The notes under the pieces were generated by a model. That model was not told the DNA's origin and did no database searches. It saw nothing but the letters and a program-made list of their open reading frames with translations. This document shows positions 9,084 through 18,331 of a DNA stretch of 25,348 nt, piece by piece. The stretch comes from Chara braunii. Lineage: Eukaryota; Streptophyta; Charophyceae; Charales; Characeae. The stretch is taken from positions 822,749 through 848,096 of the forward strand of contig BFEA01000524.1 in assembly GCA_003427395.1 (NCBI GenBank). The letters run 5' to 3'. Every line of letters begins with the position of its first letter. Within the stretch, counting starts at the first letter, position 1. Made by a program: the position numbers and the translations under genes.

Positions 9084-10115
9084 AAAAAGAAAATGAAGTC
9101 TCCCAGGGTCTCACGATCACAAAGGCACAGACTGCGCTGCATTGACAAATAGGAAGACCAGTACATGGCCAAGTGAGACGGATCCATTGAACATTTATGA
9201 TCACAAAAACGTCGAAAGGCTGCATTGACAAAGAGGAACAAAGTTCAACAAAGTTCAGCAGAGTCACAGTTGAACCTCTTCGTCCTAAAAATTGGGCAAA
9301 CTGACGACGAGAGGAAACAAAAGGACCTCTAACGATCAGATCGTCAATCCAATAGATCAGTTAAAAAACAGCAAACCCCCTGATAACCTGGACAGTCGTG
9401 CAACGGCAATGGTGGTTTGACTTCAATGCATCCACATTCAGGCGAAGACCCGCAGAATCCCGCCTAATCCTATGCTGGGTCGTCGCCCAGCCGGTCACAT
9501 TCGGCCAGGCACGCCCGGGCCAGTTCGGCAGAGAGGGCGTCGCCCGACAAAACCAGACGGGTCAAAAAAGAGGCAAGGATCCCCCCCAAACAAAGAGCTG
9601 ACTTCAGGCCAGGACTGCGCTTGGCCTTAGCAGTCAGAATCCGGCGTTACCTTCCATTTCGGGGATTGGTCATCCACAGGGGTTTAGAGGGGTTTAAAAG
9701 GGTATATTTAAACTCATGCTTTCTCATTTACTTTTATCTTAAAATTAACAAGGAGTTCCAAAGGGCTGTTCAGCCAAAAGTTCTTTGTATTGCAATTTTA
9801 CATGACATTTTTTTTTTTCCGGATTTTTAAATCAACTTTTTGATTTTTTGTAATATAATCATTATGAGCTGGGACTGCCCAGGACCCCCGCACCCCGCCC
9901 GCTCCGGGTTGCCCGCGAGGGTACCCGGGCGATCGTCCCCCAGCCAGACCACTCAGGGACCAGCACTGATCTAAGCTGGTTTAGCCACACACATACACAC
10001 AGGGTAACTGGCCACAATCCTGAGAACAGGGTCATCGGGGGATCCGCCCTGAATAAACTGGTGACTACCGGTAGTGTCAAAACTCATGCCCCTGGCATAA
10101 GGGTTCGGGGCCACA
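9084..10115. other. Unassigned interval between LINE-A and LINE-B
   Basis: I recognise no gene here. It contains a GC-rich portion at about 9440-9600, an AT-rich portion with T tracts at about 9690-9865, and a GC-rich palindromic patch around 9870-9960 (GGGTACCCGGGCGATCG). Short open frames have no recognisable motif. Confidence 0.5.
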
Positions 10116-10137
10116 CTCACACACACACACACACACA
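10116..10137. repeat. (CA)n microsatellite
   Basis: A short CA run lies immediately before the T21 tract that marks the 3' end of LINE-B. It is either pre-insertion flank or part of the target duplication. I cannot confirm a matching copy at the LINE-B 5' end. Confidence 0.85.
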
Positions 10138-10140
10138 ACC

Positions 10141-10218
10141 TTTTTTTTTTTTTTTTTTTTTGGAAACAAAAAACGGAACCTTACGGTTCCGGCTCCCTAC
10201 CCATTCTGGGGAGCGTCA
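10141..10218 (-). other. LINE-B 3' terminus: GNRA-capped hairpin and poly(A)
   Basis: T21 on the + strand (10141-10161) is a poly(A) tail on the minus strand. Twelve nucleotides before it lies a perfect 7-bp inverted repeat, CGGAACC / GGTTCCG (10174-10180, 10185-10191). On the minus-sense RNA it closes a GUAA loop, a GNRA tetraloop. Just upstream is a CTCCC...GGGGAGCGT inverted motif like those at the LINE-B 5' end. LINE-A and element C lack this terminus. Confidence 0.65.
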
Positions 10219-10754
10219 GTCCAGTTCCTATTCCACCGGCAAGTTGGAGAAGATTACAAGGTATACACGCTCACGCTCCTCCCCCTTGTGGTGTGGAGGC
10301 CTGAAGGACGACACTGATTACTTCTCTGGGGAAGGATGTACCACCCTTCAACCCTGCCTAAGTTAGCCTGTTTTACTGGGAACCTGGATTTGTCGCGTAG
10401 CTGTTGCTAGAACCCTAAACCCTGACTTGGTACATCTGTGACTTGTCTTCGGGGACCGTATCTGTAACGTAACTTGATGAGGTTGGAGGATATAGTCTGA
10501 GATCTAGATGTCTCTTGAAGGGGACTGTTGGGTTTAAGGTGAGGGTGATCTTGTCGGGGGGGTGTTGTGTTTTGGGGGGTGGCAGGGTTGGGGAATGTGA
10601 GTTTATTGTGATGTACTAAGTATTGTGAGGAGGGAGTGGGGAGGGAGGTGTGGAGGGGGTGTAACGGGTGTATTGACGGGGTTTGCGTTGACGTGGGGGC
10701 AGACGGTTGAGGGTGTGGGGTGCGTGGTGGGGGAAGGGGTAGGGCTGGTGTGGG
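10219..10754 (-). other. LINE-B 3' UTR, distal part
   Basis: C-rich on the minus strand near 10540-10754, less biased towards the poly(A). It would join directly to 12507 if element C were removed, so it continues the 3' UTR that begins after the ORF2 stop at 12545. No gene is seen. The patch AACCCTAAACCCT at 10411-10423 is too short to be called telomeric. Confidence 0.6.
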
Positions 10755-10763
10755 GCGAGCGGT

Positions 10764-10765
<2 letters not shown>
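10755..10765. repeat. Target-site duplication, left copy (element C)
   Basis: GCGAGCGGTCC directly abuts the T37 tract that is the poly(A) tail of element C. The identical 11-mer lies at 12496-12506, and the bases on either side differ, so the duplication is exactly 11 bp. Confidence 0.92.
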
Positions 10766-10803
<38 letters not shown>

Positions 10804-10924
10804 GGAAGACAACCCGAGTAAATGCTAGGGGTGCTGATAAGAGCAGACACCGCTAGCATACTCAGGGAGGCTCCATCTATTGGTGGGGAGCAACACCTGC
10901 TGGAAACCGGGTCCAGCGTCCCTT
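10766..10924 (-). other. Element C 3' tail with hairpin, homologous to LINE-A tail
   Basis: Read on the minus strand, 10924-10867 matches LINE-A 8738-8794 almost base for base. A hairpin follows with arms at 10848-10863 and 10816-10833 (one mismatch, one 2-nt bulge) and a 14-nt loop, the same loop length as in LINE-A. Poly(A) occupies 10766-10802. Confidence 0.8.
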
Positions 10925-11348
10925 GACATTTAGAATTGAGTGGTCTGTAAACAAACAGGGCTCAAGTTAACAGGCGTGTCCATCGTACTAAAAACATGAG
11001 TGGTCACCTAAAGCGACACGTAGGCACACTCCATTGACTGATGAGCAGGATTGATTGCCCTCAATCGAGGGGATTAACTGCCCATCATAATCCAAATCAA
11101 ATCCCTACTCTGAAACCCTCATCAACTGCCAAAAAACCTTTGCAGCACCATGAGGAGGAGAGACATTCAGAATAGGAAGTTAGAAAGTTAGAAAGTCAAT
11201 TATAGCGGATCCCAAAATCATTACAAAGTCATTACCTACCCTGGATAGCTCTTGAGATACTAAATCAGAGAAGGCAGTCAAGTCAGATGATATGCCAATT
11301 ATAGCGCCCCCTGCTAGATAGCACAGATGGGTAAATGAGGCTGCTGTC

Positions 11349-12212
11349 CTACCCTGTGACCCTCCCACCCGGATCCCACTGAAGGAGCGCAATGCTACCT
11401 CGCCGGCACGAACAGCTCATGAACATGCAGAGAGTGATCCCCTCCCCAAAAGGCCAACCTCCACTGAATATGACAAAAATCGTGGAAGGAGCCCACTGCA
11501 CCCAGCGACCACTCCCATCCGAATCGCTGTTGTAAATGTTGACATCACAGCCGACAAATTGGTCGTTGTTATCGGTGGCGACGACCTGAATGACTTGGAT
11601 GCGCAAGTCATCGCCATCATCACGAAGATCACAGTCGTCGCCATTATTATTGTTGTTGTTGTTGTTGTTGATGTTGTCATTTTTGTCGTCGTTGCTGATG
11701 TTGTTGCTGATGTTGTTGTAGTCGTTGTTGTCGTTGTTGTTATCACCACAATCGTTGTTGTCGTCGTTGTTGTTGTTGCCTTTGTCATTGTTGTTGTTGT
11801 TGTTGTTGTTAAGATCGATGGCGAAACAGGTGAGATTGTCATTGTCTTTGCAGTCGATGTTGGGGCTGATGCTGTTGGCGTCTTCCGTGGTGTCGTCATC
11901 GTCATCATAGTAGTGGTCCTCCAGCGTAGCGCAAAGACCTTGCCCCTCCTCAAGCTCGTCGTAGTAGTGCCGCATCAAGTCGTCCAGTCGTGGAGAGCCT
12001 GTAATAGCATCCAGGTGGGGGGGCAGCCCCTCCTCCAACCCTCACGTAACCTCCAACAAACACTGCCGCATATTGTGGATCCACGAGATTGATGGTACTT
12101 TCCTTGCAGCAGCAGCCGATCTCATCTTCGCCACCACCTGGCTTACACACTCACTGTCCGCTTGAACAGTAGCAAACCACGCATGAACTCCTAGTTCCCG
12201 CGAACGCGCCAT
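11349..12212 (-). pseudogene. Element C reading frame: Asp/Asn-rich protein of unknown function, broken by TGA
   Basis: From ATG 12212 the minus-strand frame runs 288 codons to a stop at 11349, interrupted only by TGA at 12044-12042 (codon 57). The first part reads MARSRELGVHAWFATVQ and contains an alanine patch. After the TGA come PPHLDAITGSPRLDDLMRHY, an acidic YYDDDDD stretch, long Asn/Asp runs, and then an ordinary-looking GRWVQWAP...GGWPFGEG tail. Outside the Asn runs the composition is not low-complexity, which favours descent from a real gene. The frame downstream (11392-11180) is also open and may continue it after a frameshift. I do not recognise a family. Confidence 0.5.
11640..11815. 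repeat. (GTT)n-type trinucleotide repeat
   Basis: Interrupted GTT/TTG triplets with GTC and GAT variants. On the minus strand they read as AAC and GAC codons, giving the Asn/Asp runs of the element C frame. The triplet phase is kept across the interruptions. Confidence 0.92.
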
Positions 12213-12344
12213 CACCAACAACCACTCAGTTACCACCCCTACGTGTATTTCACCCCACGTCACTCACCCCTACGCACACCTAGTAACTCCCCTCCTTACT
12301 GACCTCGCCCTCCCAAGAGGTCCAACGATAACACGCCACGTGGC

Positions 12345-12424
12345 GCACAATCGGTCAGTTCAGAAGCCACATCAGATGACGAAGGCACAATCGGTCAGTT
12401 CAGAGGCCACATCAGATGACGAAG
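12345..12424. repeat. 40-bp tandem duplication near the element C 5' end
   Basis: GCACAATCGGTCAGTTCAGA begins a 40-bp unit at 12345 and again at 12385. The copies differ by one base (AGAAGCC versus AGAGGCC). It lies in the presumed 5' UTR of element C, beside GC-rich inverted repeats such as GTCCCC/GGGGAC at about 12475-12490. Confidence 0.93.
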
Positions 12425-12495
12425 GCACCGTCCTGACGTGTCGCATGAAGAGCAGGCCGGGCCGTGCCGGCCAGTCCCCAGCGGGGGACCAAGGT

Positions 12496-12506
12496 GCGAG
12501 CGGTCC
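12496..12506. repeat. Target-site duplication, right copy (element C)
   Basis: GCGAGCGGTCC is identical to 10755-10765. It marks the 5' junction of element C on the minus strand. Beyond it, LINE-B sequence resumes just downstream of its ORF2 stop. Confidence 0.92.
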
Positions 12507-12798
12507 GTAACGCAGCGCCGCCGATAATCGTATTCCTTAGATGGTTAGGTGGTGGGTAAGTAGTGATAGGGTGGATTGGGGCTGATTGTGTGTGGGGTGG
12601 GGGGTTGTTGTTTGGATGCTTTATATCTGTGTTTCTTGAGAATTAGCTTGTCATTGTTAATTGTGCCAAGTAACCCATTGCCTAGTTTGGCGAAGGATAA
12701 TTTTTGGATTATTAGATTTTTTTTGTCTAGGTCAGTAGGGAGATTCATGAGTTACTTTTTCCATAGGGCGTGGATTTCAGTGTCTATTAGTTGTTGGA

Positions 12799-13851
12799 TC
12801 ATGATAAGTGGGTTTTCGGGGTTGGTGAGTCGGTTGAACGTGTTGTCGCATCTGTTTTTCCATATAGCCCATAGACTGTTTTTCTTGATTTGGGATGCGA
12901 GAAGGCTTTGAATCCTTTGAGCGGGGTTGATTGGTTGAGGTCGAGGAATAGCGTGGCAGGGTTACTTACTAGGGGAGAGTCTGAAATTTTAAACCATGAT
13001 GATTCTAGGGCTTGCCAAAGGGATCTTGCCTTTGGGCAATCCACGAAACAGTGGTTTAGGGATTCAGGGATATTGAGATTGCATACCTTACAACAAGAAT
13101 CCTGTTCAGATCTGTTTCCTTGATTGCGTCTGATGGTCAACCATTTGTTTACTGGGACTGCTCTGAAGGTTATTAGCCATCTCAAGCTAGCCAACTTTGT
13201 GGATAGTACTGTAGCCCAGGGAAGTTTGAAGTGGGTGTTGGCTAATTGAGGTTCCTCCTTTGTCCACTTGTTGCGTACTGTGTTGGATATTGAAATGGGT
13301 TTGGTGAAAAGACGATAACCTAATTTAGGTGTGTAGTCGGTTAGTTTGCAAGAGTTGGAGATGAGGGTGGAACTGGAAGGGGATCTCCATGTCCATTCTG
13401 TGGGATCGATCTCTAGATCACGGGATTTCCATGTCCATTCTGTGGGATCGATCTCTAGATTACGGGATCTCCATACCCATTCTGTGGGATCGATCTCTAG
13501 ATCACTGACGTTAATACGAGGTTTATAGACTCTTTTTCTTCCTCCTTCTAAGATTTTGATTCTTCGCAGGATGTTGCTTTCGAATGCTCCTTCTGCTCTA
13601 CTCTTTGAATTGATAGAGCTTACCGGGTTTCCTGGTTCCTCTAGGGTATGTATGTTACAATGTATCCAATTCTTGTTGTGGGGTTCGTAGTTCTTGAATT
13701 CAAGGACGTCCTGGATTGATGGGGAGTCAATGGTGGTGGCCCAGGTTCCATATTGCCATTCTTGTTTTGATTTTAGTAGGGCTCGCCAGTGTAGGGGGAT
13801 GTAGTCTATGATGTCGGTTAAGTTAGTTGGTAAGTGATGTACTCCCTTAAG
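12799..13851 (-). other. LINE-B C-terminal region with RVT zinc-binding domain
   Basis: An open frame of about 350 codons begins just after TAA 13854. In order it holds a linker (WRALLKSKQEWQYGTWATT), a block like LINE-A (LRRIKILEGGRKRV), three tandem DLEIDPTEW-type units, SLRWLITFRAVPVNKWL, then CCKVC and ESLNHCFVDC (CX2CX9HX4C, all zinc ligands present) and ARSLWQALE. The true C terminus continues in another frame from about 12880 (KNSLWAIWKNRCDNTF) to 12545. Confidence 0.82.
13380..13505 (-). repeat. Three in-frame 42-bp repeats (14 residues each)
   Basis: Units at 13380, 13422 and 13464 on the + strand are about 95% identical. On the minus strand each encodes a 14-residue unit centred on LEIDPTEW(T/V)W. 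LINE-A has one equivalent, FDPLEWIW, at the same place before the zinc-binding domain, so LINE-B expanded a single conserved block. High identity means recent expansion. Confidence 0.9.
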
Positions 13852-14639
13852 TTATTCTCGTAGGTCTCTTTCTGTTTCCAGGTTTTGTTTGGTTCGTCCC
13901 AAATGTGTTTGATTTGCCATATTCCTTTTTCTAGCCAGTGTCCCCATTTGGGTTCTAATTTTGAGAGTATGAGACTTTCCCTTTTATCGTTCTTAATCAG
14001 TGGGTTGTTGAAGAAGGATTGTTTAAGGACTTTATTTTTTTTCCTTGGAGCTATTCTAATCTCTGGGAAAATGGTTCTCTAGGTGTGTAGAATTTGCTCC
14101 CAGAAAGATATATTTTGGGGGGTGTCGTTACTGTTCCGTTGGAGTGTTTGGTCGACCCGTCTCTGTTTCCCTTTCGGAAGTGGCCATAATTTGTTGAAAT
14201 CCAGAAGAGGCCTGTCATGGTGGTTGGAAAAGTGAAGGGAGCGAGTTCTCTTATGTGGTTTAAGGCTAGTGGGGTCCAGTATAGATTGTCTTGTAGGGCT
14301 AGTCTTATGATCAATAAGATTTGTAGTGTCCGTATTTGACGAGTTCGATCTATAAAACCTAAGCCCCCTTTGTTTTTTGGGCTGGTGACTATCTGCCAGG
14401 CCACCTTGAATGAAGTGTTCCTTGTCTAGATTGCCTATCCATAGTAATGCTGCAACTTTTTAACTCAACTGACTTTGAAAGTCTGAGGCTGGGAACCATA
14501 TGGAGGTAAAATACCACATCATTGCTAGGATCAAATTATTGAGCGTCAATACCCTGCCTAATAGGGAAGTGTGTGTGGCTATCCAGTTCCAGGTGCGCAT
14601 CCTATTAACCATTGAGGACAAGAGTGCCACTGCTAAAAT

Positions 14640-15440
14640 CTGGTGACATCCTTTGCCCAGAAATCGGATAGGTGAATCTGAATTTGTCCATTGTAGACTT
14701 GTAGGGGTTAGTTCTCTAGGGGGTGGTGTATCCGCAGTCCACCAGCCTATTGTCTTGGTCCAGTTGACTTTCATTTCTGAGGTTAGTTGGAATGCTTGCA
14801 TTGCTTTTATCAGTGCATGAAAGGAGGAGTTTGTTGCTCTGATTAGTACTGTAAGGTCGTTTATGAAATGGAGGGCGGTGGGGATGTGGATATGTTGACC
14901 TCTTTCGTCTGTGATGTTTTTTATTCTCTCGATTCAAGTTGATCTATCATTTCTCAGGAAGGTGGCGATGACCTCCATGACAAAAAGGAAAATCAGTATT
15001 GCTAGTGGGTCCCCTTGTCTTACAGACCTTGTCATTGGGTAGGGGTTCAAGAGGAAACCGTCGACTTGAACTCTCCCTTCTGCGTCGTTGTGGAGTATTC
15101 TCACCCATTTTCGGAAGATGAGACCTACTCCTATTCTTTCCATGCTGGCCCGGAGAAAGTCCAGTTTACTTGATCATATGCTTTCTCGAAGTCGAAGAAG
15201 AGGATTATCGTTGCTATACGTTTTTGGTTGATTATCCTCGTGGATTCACGGAGAGACATCACATTGTCCAGGATGAGTGTTCTTGGTATGAACGCTGTCT
15301 GATCTATATGGAAGCATCCTCCTGTGATCTTGTTAATTCTGGTGGCAGGAGTTCGGCTAATATTTTGTAGGCTACATTCAGTAATGAGATCGGTCTGTAG
15401 TTTTTTATGTCCTCTTTGTTACCCTTTTTGTATAGGACTG
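14640..15440 (-). other. LINE-B reverse transcriptase domain, motif C mutated
   Basis: NYRPISLLNVAYKILAELL lies at about 15430-15370. Motif A is FFDFEKAYDQVNW (about 15200-15160), motif B is RSVRQGDPLAILIFLF (about 15030-14980), and motif C reads HFINDLTVLI near 14845-14870 where the family has FADD. The first motif C aspartate is Asn (AAC), which should abolish polymerisation. All changes needed from FADD are transitions. KTIGWW and IRFLG follow. The domain is spread over several frames. Confidence 0.85.
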
Positions 15441-16389
15441 TCACCACCCCATACTCAGTTCTGGGCCTAGAGTTTCCTCTCATGCTCTGGTCAGGAAGTT
15501 GAGGAGTGGACCTAGTGTGTGTCATCCAGCCATCCAGAATTCCTTGAGAGGCCATCTCTTCCTGGGGCTTTGTTGGGTTTAAGGTCGTTAAGGGCTTTGT
15601 GTAATTATTCTAATGTTATGGGTTCTTCTAGCGTTTTGGCTGTTTCTGAAGATATGGATTAGCCTAGGTGGGCCAATTACTTCTCTCTTGTATGGTTTGT
15701 TGAATTGTTGCCTCCTATGGGTGTCTTGGATGTATAGAGGTCTTTGTAGAAGGTGGTTGTCATGTTTACTAGTTTTACTGTTTCTGTGGTTGGGTTACCG
15801 TTTTCGTCCTGTAGGCATTCTATTTTGGAATTTCTGGAGTTTGCTTCGATGTTCTGGAAGAAGAATTTGAACATTTTTTTGTTCAGTTCCCAGTCTTTCA
15901 TCCTGCAGGCCTTTGAGTTTTAGTTTATTCCATTCAGTCAACTCTTCTTTATCATTTGAGAGCAGTTCTGCGTAGAATTCTGAGTTAGGGTGTTTCTGTA
16001 GGTTTAATTCCGCTATATTTATCGTATTCCTTAGAGACTCATCTCTTTCCTTTCTGTGAGAGGCTAGTCTTTTGGATATTTGTGTTGTTTTTGCGCTAAT
16101 GTTTTTGTTGATTTGGGGAAATCTGGTATGTATATCATCGTGCGGTTGTAGTTGTGTTTGTGAGGTTAGTATTGTTGTAGTTCAGCTTGGAAGGTTTGAC
16201 TGGTGAGGAGGGCGTTATTAAAGCGGTAGAAACTTTTCCCTATGTAACCCTCTTTGGTAAGTCTGATGACTAAGGATATGGCTTTGTGGTCTAGCGATTC
16301 TAGTCCCTTGTGGTGTGGGTTGTTGTGTATGGTACCAGTCTTGAATGGCCCCTAATAGGGAGTCTGATGCAAGAAAGAAATATATTATG

Positions 16390-17480
16390 GAGAAGGATCA
16401 GAGAGCGCAAATGGGTAACCGTTACCCGTACCCGACCGCACCCAACTGTAACCGCCAGGTCATGGGTAGGTCTGGGTGCCCCTTTCCGAAGGGGGGGGTG
16501 GTTATGGGCAGGCAAATATGTTTTTTTCTGGAGATGACGGGTAGGCACAGTTAGTATTTATGAAGATCACGGGCAGTTAGGGCCAGCCAAACATAAAACT
16601 AAAACCGGTACGGACAGGTACGGGGGGCAGACAAAAAAAATGGGAGGCGGGTACGGGCGGGTAGAGGATCCACTCGGGTAACCCTGGTTCACTACCCCTT
16701 GTATTTCCACCTGCCCCCCTCCCAGCCCTTCCCCCCCCGCCCTTTCCCACCATCTGAAGTCGTAGGCTCGTTTTTTTTTTTTTTTTTGCAGTTGCTGCAG
16801 GGGTTGCATATGCTGCTGCAGTAGTTGCATTGACCTAATTTCCGGAGTTGCTGCAGGGGTTGCATATGCTGCTACGGCTGCAGATGCACCACATCTGCAG
16901 CAGCACATCTGCAGATGCACCACATCTGCTGCAGTTGTTCCAATGACATCATTTCTGCAGTTGCTGGAGGGGTTGCATCTGCTGCTGCAAATGCACCACA
17001 TCTGACTATCGCTGCAGTTGCGACAACAGCTGCAGTAAATATTGCTGCTGGACCCCGACCACAGCCCAAAGGTTGTGAGGGGAGTTAGAGTCGGTTGAGG
17101 GTTTTTAGGGGCGGTTAGAACAGTTAGGAGCAATTAGGGGCAGTTAGGGGAGGGTGGGAACAGGTGCGGGCGGTTAGGGGTAGGTGCATACAATTGTGGG
17201 TAGGTGGGGACGGGTACGGCTGAACACGGGTAAGGAAAATTTCGGTTGGGTATGGTACGGGTGGTTAAGACACGGTTTGGGTTCAGTTAGCCATGGTTGG
17301 TTAAAAAAAAAAAAAAAACAAGGGCGGGTATGGGCAGTTACAGTCTGCAGAGGTTCAGGTATGGGCGGGTACAGGTACCCGTTTTTTTTTTCCGGATCAG
17401 TTGGAGGTAGGTAAAGGTGCGGCAGGCCAGGTATACAGTGGTCATGGTTGGTTCGTTTTCGAAAAGTGTGTGGTTAGCTT
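16390..17480. mobile_element. Candidate nonautonomous DNA transposon inserted in LINE-B
   Basis: About 1.1 kb of unrelated sequence splits the LINE-B endonuclease region. Near the left end (16411) is GGGTAACCGTTACCCGTACC. Near the right end the reverse complement (about 17382) reads GGGTACCTGTACCCGCCC. Each is palindromic (GGGTA...TACCC) and the two resemble each other as inverted termini. Further in, ACTGTAACCGCC (left) and ACTGTAACTGCCC (right, reversed) also match. Degenerate GGGCGGTTAGG-like subterminal repeats fill the right half. This pattern recalls hAT-type elements, but I cannot define a clean target duplication (GGATCAG occurs on both sides). Confidence 0.45.
16786..17052. repeat. 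GCTGCAG-rich imperfect tandem repeat
   Basis: Units of roughly 60-110 bp begin at about 16788, 16850 and 16960 (GTTGCTGCAGGGGTTGCAT and variants), with many CTGCAG sites. The region lies inside the DNA-transposon-like insert. On the minus strand it reads as an Ala/Gln-rich peptide, which I take as a by-product of triplet composition. Confidence 0.75.
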
Positions 17481-18331
17481 AGTTACATGTATTCCTAAAA
17501 ATGCTGGTTGCGAACTCTGAGAAGGATGTTCGCCCCTTTGAGGTTTTCCTGATGCATGAATATCTCTTCGTTTCAAGATATAGGAGGCGATAAGGGTCCT
17601 GTAGGTTTTCCCTGGCCATGAAGCCGTTGAGATCAGCGTTGTTCGATTGGGGTGTGAGATCTTGTGAGTGAAAGATCTTGTCTAAATTTGAGTTATGAAC
17701 TGAGTTTCAATCTCCCATTATGATGGTGGGTGTGAGTGAGGGTATGTATTGTTTGATCATGAGTAGGAAGAGGGGTTTGTCTTGTGGGGCGTTTGGGTCG
17801 TAAACTTCTATGATTGACATCTCGTCTTCTTTGAATTTGATGTCCAGCTTAATCCACCTGCCTGAGATGTTGTCTTGGCTAACATTCTAGATTTGTATTG
17901 CTTCACTGGCTGTCGATTTCTGGTGGAGGAGGATGACTATCCTTGCTAAGCCGTTGTCTGAAGCTTTGGACCAAAAGACCTCCTTTATATAGGTTAGTTT
18001 CCTGGTGATGGCTAGTTGTAGTTTGTTGTAATCACTACTCTTGGTTATGTGTGTTTCTTGGAGGCATGTTATGTCTGGGGATTTGAGTCAAACCAACGTA
18101 TGGTTTTAATGAGGTTCCTCCATTTGATTGGGTTGTCTAAAATGGAGGCTAAACCGCTGATGTTCCATGATACACAAGTTATTTCTGATCGTTTTCTGAT
18201 CTCTTTGAGGATATGAGTTTCGGTTGTGGGTCTGAATCTTTTTGCATTGTTGTTTGTCCCACCATCAGGTTGGTCGTTTGGGTGTTCCTCCATGGCTGCG
18301 TGGGTCGGGTAAACCTCATGTGGGACTGGAG

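Larger units (their letters stand above)
10766..12495 (-). mobile_element. Element C: 1.73-kb nonautonomous retroelement in the LINE-B 3' UTR
   Basis: A perfect 11-bp target-site duplication bounds it on both sides, and it ends in a 37-nt poly(A) tract (T 10766-10802 on +). This is the signature of target-primed reverse transcription. It has no RT, so it depends on another element. Its last ~120 bp before the tail match the 3' tail of LINE-A. Inside are a GC-rich 5' region with a 40-bp duplication, a broken Asp/Asn-rich frame (12212-11349) and a noncoding 3' part. It could be a nonautonomous LINE derivative, a long SINE-like element, or a host transcript fused to a LINE tail by template switching. 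Confidence 0.85.
16150..18230 (-). other. LINE-B APE endonuclease domain, interrupted by an insertion
   Basis: On the minus strand: CVSWNISGL (about 18185), ITCLQETHI (about 18070), GRWIKL (about 17860), VYDPN (about 17800), IIMGD-stop-NS (TGA at 17709), DPYRLLYLETK (about 17600). After the foreign insert, SLLGAIQDWYH (about 16360) and ESLDHKAISL (about 16290, the SDH motif) follow. The motif order matches LINE-A. The stop in GDxN is probably a W codon changed by one transition. Confidence 0.8.
12545..18293 (-). pseudogene. LINE-B ORF2 (endonuclease-reverse transcriptase), disrupted
   Basis: Same role and order as in LINE-A. ATG 18293 (GCCATGG context) lies 38 nt after the ORF1 stop at 18332. 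Endonuclease motifs run from about 18190 to 16280, with the insert inside them. RT lies at about 15440-14640, the connection at about 14460-13860, the zinc-binding region at 13120-13020, and the terminal frame ends at TAA 12545. Many frames are used. Visible lesions include TGA 17709 inside the GD-x-N motif, TAA 13854 and frameshifts near 13840, 14050 and 12877. The RT active site is mutated (see RT entry). The identification is firm; this copy cannot be functional. Confidence 0.88.

Noticed and set aside
10411-10423. Telomere-like AACCCTAAACCCT
   Set aside because: Under two units of the plant telomere repeat with no array; chance or a tiny relic.
11559-12092. Long Val-rich open frame on the + strand
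   Set aside because: Antisense shadow of the GTT triplet repeat; the minus frame has the non-repetitive coding-like ends.
13346-13528. HVHSVGSISR-type repeated peptide on the + strand
   Set aside because: It is the antisense reading of the three 42-bp repeats that belong to LINE-B ORF2 on the minus strand.
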